DNA of 10,073 bases from an uncultured Lachnospiraceae bacterium (GTDB taxonomy: Bacteria > Bacillota > Clostridia > Lachnospirales > Lachnospiraceae). The translations under genes and the position numbers were made by a program. The notes under the pieces were generated by a model. It did not search any database, was not told the DNA's origin, and worked only from the letters and a program-made list of their open reading frames with translations. The stretch is from assembly GCA_902463835.1 (NCBI GenBank), contig CABQGZ010000080.1, positions 1 through 10,073 on the forward strand, given 5' to 3'. Below, in pieces: positions 1 to 6,877 of this stretch (position 1 is its first letter; the number at the start of each line of letters is the position of its first letter).

Positions 1-2
1 CT

Positions 3-2783
3 GTCAGCTGTTTCGCACCGCTGGCGGTACACGCGGCAAAGAACATTCTGAATGAAACGGGAATAGATCCTGTTGCAGATGCAAAAGAGGTTGGGCAGGA
101 CAACAGCTATGAGGATTATCTGGCATTGTATGATAACGCATCTGCGGGAACAGGAAAGGTGGAGATCCAGGCAGGACAGAAGCTGGAGGGCGAGAGATTG
201 ACCTTTCGGGCGGAAGTGCCGGCAGATGGACTGTACACGATAGGGATGTCTTATCGGACGGTGGACGACGGTATGGATGATATTGTTGTCGGGCTTCAGA
301 TTGACGGCGAATATCCCTATTCGGCAGCGGAGAAGTTCACTTTCCCGCGCATGTGGAAGGATGAAGTGCGAGAAAAGAGTGTAGATGATTTCGGAAATGA
401 ATTTTCTGCCCAGCAGATACCTTATGATGATTACTATTATAATGAAGCAATTCATACATCTGCCGGGGAGTATGACAAATATTTGATTTATCTTACCGCA
501 GGCGTACATGAGGTGGGTGTGGTTCCGGTGAAGGGGAGCATCGAGATTGAAGAGATCTGTTTCAAAGGTAAGACCTCTGTCCCGGCCTACACTGCGCCGG
601 ATATCTCCGCAAAGATGTACCAGGGGGATGCCATTGTGCTGGAAGCGGAAGATGCGCTGGTGAAGTCCAGCTATTTCCTGGTAGGAAAGGGTGATTCTTC
701 TTCTGCATGGGTCACACCTCATAATCCGGAAAATGACAGGATCAACTACATTGGCGGAGGAAATTGGAAGGAAACCGGCGAGACCATCGTCTGGGAGACG
801 GGGGAGGTTCTGGAGGGTTACTACCAGTTGGGTTTTTCCTTTCGTCAGAATGCAGTGATCGGAGGAAAAACATACCGTTGTCTCTCCATTGACGGGGAGA
901 TTCCCTTTCAGGAGGCGGAGACAATTGGGTTTTCCTACGATGATGACTGGCAGCGGAAGCTGTTTGCGGATGACAACGGGGAACCGTATCTGATTTACCT
1001 GAGCGAAGGAAATCACCGTATTGCGCTTACAGTGACATCCGGCGAGATTGCACAGGTTCGTTCCATACTTACAGAGGCCATTGCAAAACTGGGTGAGCTG
1101 TACATAGACATCACCGTGATCACCGGCGAGAAAGTAGATGTCTACCGGGACTATGATCTCTTCTCACAGATTCCTAAGATGGAGGAACGGCTGGTGGAGA
1201 CTCGCACGCTGCTTGAGACGGCGGCGGAACGATTGAAGGAGATCACTGGGGAGAAAAGCGGGTCAAATTATTCTGTCATAATGAATATGGTACAGGTAAT
1301 CAACCAGATGCTGGACAATAAGTTTGAGGCGCATCGCTATAAGGACTACTATTATACCAACTATTGCTCTGTGTCCTCCGTGCTGCAGGAGCTGCGCAGT
1401 ATGCCGCTGGATCTTGACCGGATTGTGCTTACAAAAGCAGGGGAGAAGACTCCCTTTGAGAAGGTGAGTCTCTGGGAACGGCTGAGCTTTTCCATCCGGC
1501 GTTTTATCGCGTCCTTCCGGCGTGATTACAACGGAGTATCAGACACCCAATCGGCGGAGGCGGAGAGTATTACAATCTGGGTGAACTGGGGGCGTGATCA
1601 GGCGCAGGTGTTAAGTTCCCTTGTGAAACGTTCCTTCACGCCAGAGACCGGGATCAATGTCAACATCGAATTGACAAACGCAAGTATTATCCAGGCGACA
1701 CTGTCCGGCAATGGACCGGACTGTGTATTGCAGCAGTCCCGGTCCGAGCCGGTAAATCTGGCAATGCGCGGGGTGCTGTATGATCTGACGCAGTTTGAGG
1801 ATTGCGATGAGGTTCTGGAACGATTTCAACCGGGGGCGGACACACCTTACCGATATGGAGGAGGGCTCTATGCGCTGCCGGATACGCAGACCTTCTATAT
1901 GATGTTTTATCGGAAAGACATATTTGAGCAGTCTGGCTGGGAGGTTCCAAAGACCTGGGAGGAATTTCAGGAGATTTCGAAGCTTCTGATGCGCAACAAT
2001 ATGTCGGTGTGGATGCCCAACAATGCGGCTACGGATCCAACTCAGGTGAATGCCGGAGTTGGAAGCAATAATATCTTCCCGAGCTTGCTGCTGCAGCGGG
2101 GACTGTCCCTGTATACGGAGGATGGCAGGAATACAACGCTGTTGTCCTCTGGAAGTATGGAGACCTTCGAATATTGGACGGATTACTATACGAAGCTGAA
2201 GTTCCCGGTGACGTTGGACTTTTATAATCGCTTCCGTGTTGGAACAACGCCTCTTGGTATCGTTCCCTACACGATGTATACCACCTTTAAGGTGGCGGCA
2301 CCGGAGATTGACGGATTGTGGGGAATGACAGCAATTCCTGGAACGGTGGCAGAGGACGGTAGCATCTCCCATGCTTCCTCCGGGGGCGGAACGGGCTGCG
2401 GGATTCTGAAGTCATCAAAGAATCCGAAGGCTTCCTGGGAATTTTTGAAGTGGTGGACGTCTGCCGATACGCAGCGGACATTCTCCAATGATGTGGAATC
2501 CATTCTTGGGCCCTCCGGCCGTGTTCCATTGGCGAATATGGAGGCGATAATGGGATTGTCCTGGGATGAGGGCATGGCAGAGGAACTGCTGCATGCATGG
2601 GAAGCAGTTGAGGAGATACCGGAGTACCCGGGCAGCTACTATGTTTCCAGATCCATATACCAGAGCTTCTGGAATGTTGTGAACGATCATCAAAATACAA
2701 AGAATATGCTGATGAAATACGGAAAAGAAGCCAATCAGGAGATGGAACGAAAGTGGGAGCAGTATCAGCAGCGTGGGAAATAA
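3..2783 (+). CDS. Extracellular solute-binding protein with two N-terminal CBM-like modules (5' truncated)
   Basis: This is the substrate-capture subunit of a sugar ABC importer, working outside the membrane. The reading frame is open to the left edge, so the gene begins upstream. A TTG at 126 falls inside it and is not a credible start, because the codons before it read ...SCFAPLAVHA-AKN..., the end of a signal peptide with a likely signal peptidase I site after VHA. Of the 926 visible residues (residue 1 = codon at 3), about 53-187 and 211-349 form two related beta-sandwich-like modules. Each has an 'IDGE.P' segment and a 'YLIYL..G.H' segment, and the second opens with IVLEAEDA, typical of CBM6/CBM35-like domains. 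About 350-520 is a helical linker. From about 522 (SITIWVNWG) to the end is a family 1 solute-binding domain with YALPDTQTFYMMFYRKDIF, GIVPYTMYTTF and WEFLKWWTS segments. Ordinary family members have about 400-550 residues. It lies 39 bases before the permease pair it presumably serves. The substrate is unknown. Confidence 0.9.
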   Translation, partial: VSCFAPLAVHAAKNILNETGIDPVADAKEVGQDNSYEDYLALYDNASAGTGKVEIQAGQKLEGERLTFRAEVPADGLYTIGMSYRTVDDGMDDIVVGLQIDGEYPYSAAEKFTFPRMWKDEVREKSVDDFGNEFSAQQIPYDDYYYNEAIHTSAGEYDKYLIYLTAGVHEVGVVPVKGSIEIEEICFKGKTSVPAYTAPDISAKMYQGDAIVLEAEDALVKSSYFLVGKGDSSSAWVTPHNPENDRINYIGGGNWKETGETIVWETGEVLEGYYQLGFSFRQNAVIGGKTYRCLSIDGEIPFQEAETIGFSYDDDWQRKLFADDNGEPYLIYLSEGNHRIALTVTSGEIAQVRSILTEAIAKLGELYIDITVITGEKVDVYRDYDLFSQIPKMEERLVETRTLLETAAERLKEITGEKSGSNYSVIMNMVQVINQMLDNKFEAHRYKDYYYTNYCSVSSVLQELRSMPLDLDRIVLTKAGEKTPFEKVSLWERLSFSIRRFIASFRRDYNGVSDTQSAEAESITIWVNWGRDQAQVLSSLVKRSFTPETGINVNIELTNASIIQATLSGNGPDCVLQQSRSEPVNLAMRGVLYDLTQFEDCDEVLERFQPGADTPYRYGGGLYALPDTQTFYMMFYRKDIFEQSGWEVPKTWEEFQEISKLLMRNNMSVWMPNNAATDPTQVNAGVGSNNIFPSLLLQRGLSLYTEDGRNTTLLSSGSMETFEYWTDYYTKLKFPVTLDFYNRFRVGTTPLGIVPYTMYTTFKVAAPEIDGLWGMTAIPGTVAEDGSISHASSGGGTGCGILKSSKNPKASWEFLKWWTSADTQRTFSNDVESILGPSGRVPLANMEAIMGLSWDEGMAEELLHAWEAVEEIPEYPGSYYVSRSIYQSFWNVVNDHQNTKNMLMKYGKEANQEMERKWEQYQQRGK

Positions 2784-2822
2784 GTATGACAGGAAAAATG
2801 CTGTTGGAGAGGAGCTATCAAC

Positions 2823-3746
2823 ATGGCAAAAAGAGCAAAATCGAAGCCTTCCGGTAGAAGAATGACCAGAGAGGATTTGGTTTACTATCTTATTTTAATT
2901 CCGTTTATGGGAACATTTTTTGTTTTTAATATTCTGCCGGTGCTGGCGTCCATGGGCTTGAGTTTTTTTGATTACGATATGGTTTCAGCACCTCTGTTTA
3001 CCGGATTAGAGAATTACGCCCGGATGTTTACCGGCGATCAGGTATTCTGGAAGGTGGTGGGCACCACGCTGCGGTTTGCGATCATTGCGGGACCGGTTAG
3101 CTATATGATGTCCTTTTTCCTGGCATGGATGATCAACGAGTTTTCCAGAAAGATTCGGGTATTCCTGACCTTTGTGTTCTACGTACCTGCGCTGGTGGGG
3201 AGCGGATATTATATCTGGCAGCTGATCTTTTCTGGTGACAGCTACGCGTATCTGAATAACCTGCTGATCAGCTTTGGGTTGATTACGGAACCGATTCAGT
3301 GGTTTCAGAATACGCAATATAATTTTACGATCATCATGATTGTACAGCTCTGGATGAGTATGGGAGTATCTTTTCTGGCTAATATTGCCGGACTTCAGAA
3401 TGTGGATACGAATCTGTATGAGGCCGGTGCCATCGACGGAGTGAAGAACCGCTGGCAGGAGTTGTGGTATATCACGCTTCCGTCTATGAAGAGCATTCTG
3501 CTGTTCAGCGCTGTTATGCAGATTCAGGCGGTATTCTCCATCAGTGCGGTGATAACCACCCTGGCCGGATATCCCAGTGTAAACAATTCTGTGGATACGC
3601 TAGTCAGCTATATTTCAGATGTGGGCACCACCAGGTATGAGATGGGCTATGCGTCTACGTTGTCCGTATTTTTGTTCCTTATGGTTCTGATTGTCCGCTA
3701 TCTGATCGGCGGCCTGCTGAACCTGGTAGGCAAGAGCGACAACTGA
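2823..3746 (+). CDS. Sugar ABC transporter permease, MalF type
   Basis: This 307-residue integral membrane subunit should pair with the following permease to form the channel of a carbohydrate importer (CUT1 family). A basic N-terminus precedes the first span at about residues 18-45 (VYYLILIPFMGTFFVF), and further hydrophobic segments follow to the C-terminus. The cytoplasmic EAA loop that docks on the ATPase starts at residue 200 with EAGAIDG and ends with WYITLP. That stretch is 21 residues long, one more than the canonical 20, with the extra residue between the DG and the RW. The start is ATG 2823, with the AGAGGAG ribosome binding site at 2808-2814, 8 bases upstream. The family assignment is firm. 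The transported sugar cannot be read from the sequence. Confidence 0.93.
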   Translation: MAKRAKSKPSGRRMTREDLVYYLILIPFMGTFFVFNILPVLASMGLSFFDYDMVSAPLFTGLENYARMFTGDQVFWKVVGTTLRFAIIAGPVSYMMSFFLAWMINEFSRKIRVFLTFVFYVPALVGSGYYIWQLIFSGDSYAYLNNLLISFGLITEPIQWFQNTQYNFTIIMIVQLWMSMGVSFLANIAGLQNVDTNLYEAGAIDGVKNRWQELWYITLPSMKSILLFSAVMQIQAVFSISAVITTLAGYPSVNNSVDTLVSYISDVGTTRYEMGYASTLSVFLFLMVLIVRYLIGGLLNLVGKSDN

Positions 3747-3753
3747 TTGTTTT

Positions 3754-3758
3754 GGAGG
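3754..3758 (+). promoter_or_regulatory. Ribosome binding site fixing the start of the MalG-type permease
   Basis: GGAGG sits 6 bases before ATG 3765. An in-frame TTG at 3747 directly after the previous stop would place this site inside the gene, so the ATG is preferred. Confidence 0.85.
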
Positions 3759-3764
3759 TATATT

Positions 3765-4667
3765 ATGACGAAAAAACCGATGAAGTACCGTCGGGTTACA
3801 GCTTCAGCCAACAAGCTGCAGTATCGCCGGTACACACGCTCGAAGGCGGGAAATTTTTTCTATTTTGCCTTTTTGATACTGGGTGGGCTATTTATGGTGT
3901 TTCCGCTGTTCTACAGTGTGATCACATCCTTTAAGCCCTTGGATGAGCTGCTGATCTTTCCGCCGCGCTTTATGGTTTCGCGCCCGACACTGGAGAATTA
4001 CCGGGTGCTTCCTGCACTCTTAAGCAATCTGCAGGTGCCAATCTCGCGCTATGTATATAACAGTATTTTTATTGCAGTGATTTCTACGTTTTTAAGTGTG
4101 ATCGCGGCTTCGCTGGCGGCGTTTACTTTCTCAAAGTCAAAGGTGAAGGGAAGGAAGCTGTTGTTCGGTATTGTACAGGTGATGCTTTTGTATAATACAT
4201 ATACGCTGGCAGTACCGCAATATCTGATCTTCAGTAAGCTTCATATGATTGATACGTACTGGGTATATATCCTTCCTGCAATTCCTTCTTCCATGAGCTG
4301 CTTTCTGATGAAGCAGTTTATGGATGTCAGTATACCGGACGCGCTGATGGAAGCTGCGCGGATTGATGGGGCAGGCGTTCTGCGCATTTACTGGAAGATT
4401 ATTATGCCGATCATGAAACCGGCATGGATGACAGTGTTGCTGTTCTCGTTCCAGAGCATGTGGACCATTGTACCGTCCGGTACCATTTTCAGCGAGGCAA
4501 AAAAGACGCTGCCCTATGTGATGAGTACGATTTCCGCCGGAGGGATTGCCCGTTCCGGCAGTGCCATGGCCATCACTGTGCTGCTGATGATTCCTCCGAT
4601 TGTGGTGTTCTTGTTTACCCAGAGCAATGTGCTGGAGACAATGAGTACCTCCGGAATAAAAGAGTGA
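3765..4667 (+). CDS. Carbohydrate ABC transporter permease, MalG type
   Basis: This is the second membrane subunit of the importer, 300 residues from ATG 3765. A basic N-terminus rich in Lys, Arg and Tyr is followed by a first span (FFYFAFLILGGLFMVFPLF), then the 'SFKP..E' segment and 'R.T.ENY' stretch typical of MalG-type proteins. Further membrane segments and a canonical 20-residue EAA loop at about residues 196-215 (EAARIDGAG ... MP) follow. The C-terminus ends close to STSGIKE, matching the usual 'G.VKG/GIKE' end of this family. It follows the MalF-type gene by 18 bases. Its stop codon overlaps the ribosome binding site of the next gene, which suggests coupled translation. Confidence 0.93.
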   Translation: MTKKPMKYRRVTASANKLQYRRYTRSKAGNFFYFAFLILGGLFMVFPLFYSVITSFKPLDELLIFPPRFMVSRPTLENYRVLPALLSNLQVPISRYVYNSIFIAVISTFLSVIAASLAAFTFSKSKVKGRKLLFGIVQVMLLYNTYTLAVPQYLIFSKLHMIDTYWVYILPAIPSSMSCFLMKQFMDVSIPDALMEAARIDGAGVLRIYWKIIMPIMKPAWMTVLLFSFQSMWTIVPSGTIFSEAKKTLPYVMSTISAGGIARSGSAMAITVLLMIPPIVVFLFTQSNVLETMSTSGIKE

Positions 4668-4671
4668 GGAG
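4666..4671 (+). promoter_or_regulatory. Ribosome binding site overlapping the upstream stop codon
   Basis: GAGGAG begins in the TGA stop of the MalG-type permease (4665-4667) and lies 9 bases before ATG 4681. An alternative TTG at 4675 is only 3 bases away, too close, so ATG 4681 is the chosen start. The overlap favours translational coupling. Confidence 0.75.
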
Positions 4672-4680
4672 CGTTTGAGG

Positions 4681-6846
4681 ATGATAGGAAGGAAAAAAGG
4701 TTTATTAAAACGAGTTTTTGCTATTTGTATGATATCTGCGTTCTGTGCCGGAACGTCGATAACAGCATGGGCGGCGCCCACCGATTCCTATACCCGTGTG
4801 GATGTGCCGGGGAATGGCACAGAGCTCCGTCTCACCCGTGAGATGTATACGGCAGAGCAGGTGATTACAGCGTCAACCCTTGGACTGGAGAATTCCCTGG
4901 AAGGAATCACAGATCTGTATTGTGCCCAGGACGGAACGCTTCTGCTCCTCTGCGGAGGTTCTTCCAGGCTGATACGGATCAATCCCGACGGTACCTTGAA
5001 GGACGAACTGGCGGTTACGGATGGGGATGGAAATGTGATTGATTTTACCGGTGCCAGAGGCATATACAGTGATGCGGACGGCGTGATCTATCTGGCGGAT
5101 ACCCAGAATGGCCGGATCCTGCTGTTAGATCAGCAGGGGCGGCTCATCGGTACGCTGGAGAGGCCTCAATCAGCGTTGATTCCGGAGAATTTCATCTACC
5201 AGCCGGTTGCGGTATCCAGGGATACCCATGGCTATATCTATATACTGAGTCAGGGCTGTTACTACGGGGCATTGCTCTATACGCCGGAACAGGAATTCCT
5301 GGGCTTTTACGGGGCGAATAACGTTGCGGGGACAGTTCTGGATACCCTTTCCTATCTGTGGGATAAGCTGACCAGCAACGATGTGAAGAAGGCTGCCTCG
5401 GTGAAAAAGCTGCCCTATTCTTTTGTTGATTTTGACTTTGATGCAGAAGGATACATGGTTACGTGTACCGGTGGCGTTGGCAGTGCAGACGCACAGTCCA
5501 ATGGATACGGGCAGATTCGAAAGGTCAGTCCAAACGGGGAGAATATTTTATATAAACGGAATTTAAGAAGAGGCTCTACCGACTCTGGCAGCTATAACTT
5601 TCTGGAGGATAAGGTTGTCTTTGAGGAGGAGATCGGAAGTAAGACGTACCGTCCCCAGACACTGGTATCCATAGCGGTCTCAGAGGACGGATTCCTGTTC
5701 GCCCTTGACAGCACCAATGGCCTGATCTATCTGTATGACAGTGAATGCAACCGGATGAGTACCTTCGGCGGAGGACTTGGGACAGGCAGACAGACGGGAG
5801 TGTTTAAGACTCCGGTGGCCCTTGCTCTCTCCGGTACCAGAATCTATGTTGCGGATTATGATAATTATAACATTACCGTGTTTGAGCCCACCGATTACGG
5901 AATGCTCTTTCGGGAAGCCCAGAGCGCCTATCTCGCGGGGGACTATGACGACGCCAAAAGCATATGGGAACAGGTGCTGTCCCAGGATCGGGGCAATCAG
6001 CTTGCCTGCCGGGGACTGGCGATGGTCTATTACAATGAGGGCGATTATGAAGGAGCCCTTGCCATGGCCCGGGAGGCATATGACTACTCTGTCTACGATC
6101 TCGCCTGGCAGGCAGTCCTGACAGGGTGGATCGGAGAACACTTTCACTGGCTGGTTCTGGGAATCCTGGTGCTGGTGGGAGGGATCACAACAGCAGTTCT
6201 TCTTCTGCGCAGGCGCAGAGGAAAGCTGATTCAAAATGAGAATGTCCAGGTATTGCTGGCAGTGCCCTTCCATCCCTTCCGAAGCTTTACGGACTTAAAA
6301 TGGAGAGGAAAGAGCTCCTGGGCGGCGGCGATTGTGCTGACAATTCTCTTCTATGTGGGTTCCGTACTTAAAGATACGGCCTCTGGTTTCCTGTATAGCA
6401 GCGTATCTCTGCGGGAATACAATTCGCTGTACACACTGGCGGCGACAGTGGGACTGTTGATTCTCTGGTCAGTCTGCAACTGGCTGGTCTGCTCCATGTT
6501 TCAGGGGCTGGGAAGTGTGAAGGAGATCTACACAGCAACCGCTTATGCGCTGCTGCCGCTGATCCTGTTCCAGTTTATCCAGGTGGGACTGAGCAATTTT
6601 CTGCCTCTCTCCGCCGCCGGTATCATGGATGGCTTGGGGACCGCGGTGACGCTCTATACCTTCTTCCTGCTGTGCGTGGCGATGATCAACGTACACGATA
6701 TTGACTTTTTTAAGTTCCTGTGGACAGGATTTCTCACTATTTGCATGATGATTCTGGTGGTATTTGTCCTGTTTATGTGTATGATCCTTCTGAAACAGTT
6801 CGGTTCATTTATTTACTCGATCTACGAGGAGGTTATTTACCGGTAA
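4681..6846 (+). CDS. Exported NHL-like beta-propeller / TPR / Yip1-domain membrane protein
   Basis: This 721-residue protein has a composite architecture. Residues 1-31 form a signal peptide (basic GRKKGLLKR, hydrophobic core, cleavage after AWA, then APTDS). Residues about 45-405 contain NHL-like propeller blades, with recurring 'IYLADTQNGRILLLD' (around 136), 'GYIYILSQG' and 'IYVADYDNYNITVF' (around 388) strands. Residues about 411-434 and 439-470 look like a TPR pair (AYLAGDYDDAKSIWEQVL; YYNEGDYEGALAMAREAY). A single span at about 488-509 is followed by RRRRGK, which marks the cytoplasmic side. Residues about 523-720 form a Yip1-type domain with about five hydrophobic segments and a NVHDIDFFKFL motif near 671. 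The propeller would face outside the cell. Genes like this are often annotated simply as YIP1 family proteins beside sugar transporters. Its role is not established; a surface scaffold or sensor for the transporter is an inference. Confidence 0.85.
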   Translation: MIGRKKGLLKRVFAICMISAFCAGTSITAWAAPTDSYTRVDVPGNGTELRLTREMYTAEQVITASTLGLENSLEGITDLYCAQDGTLLLLCGGSSRLIRINPDGTLKDELAVTDGDGNVIDFTGARGIYSDADGVIYLADTQNGRILLLDQQGRLIGTLERPQSALIPENFIYQPVAVSRDTHGYIYILSQGCYYGALLYTPEQEFLGFYGANNVAGTVLDTLSYLWDKLTSNDVKKAASVKKLPYSFVDFDFDAEGYMVTCTGGVGSADAQSNGYGQIRKVSPNGENILYKRNLRRGSTDSGSYNFLEDKVVFEEEIGSKTYRPQTLVSIAVSEDGFLFALDSTNGLIYLYDSECNRMSTFGGGLGTGRQTGVFKTPVALALSGTRIYVADYDNYNITVFEPTDYGMLFREAQSAYLAGDYDDAKSIWEQVLSQDRGNQLACRGLAMVYYNEGDYEGALAMAREAYDYSVYDLAWQAVLTGWIGEHFHWLVLGILVLVGGITTAVLLLRRRRGKLIQNENVQVLLAVPFHPFRSFTDLKWRGKSSWAAAIVLTILFYVGSVLKDTASGFLYSSVSLREYNSLYTLAATVGLLILWSVCNWLVCSMFQGLGSVKEIYTATAYALLPLILFQFIQVGLSNFLPLSAAGIMDGLGTAVTLYTFFLLCVAMINVHDIDFFKFLWTGFLTICMMILVVFVLFMCMILLKQFGSFIYSIYEEVIYR

Positions 6847-6877
6847 TCCGAAGATTGGTGTCAAGAGAGGGAAAGAA

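Noticed and set aside
126..128. TTG as the start of the solute-binding protein
   Set aside because: The frame is open upstream to the window edge and the preceding codons encode a signal-peptide end and mature sequence, so the start is outside the window.
1611..2372. 253-codon open frame on the minus strand inside the solute-binding protein gene
   Set aside because: It lies fully antisense to a well-supported domain, has no recognisable motif or ribosome binding site support, and its His/Arg/Ile-rich composition is that of a shadow frame.
4137..4781. 214-codon minus-strand open frame across the MalG-type permease end and the next gene start
   Set aside because: It crosses a gene junction that is fully explained on the plus strand and is low-complexity in His, Gln and Arg, as expected for the reverse of membrane-protein codons.
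6847..6877. Possible promoter or hairpin between the Yip1 fusion and the DUF5696-type gene
   Set aside because: The 31-base gap holds only a purine-rich ribosome binding site; no inverted repeat or -10/-35 pair could be supported.
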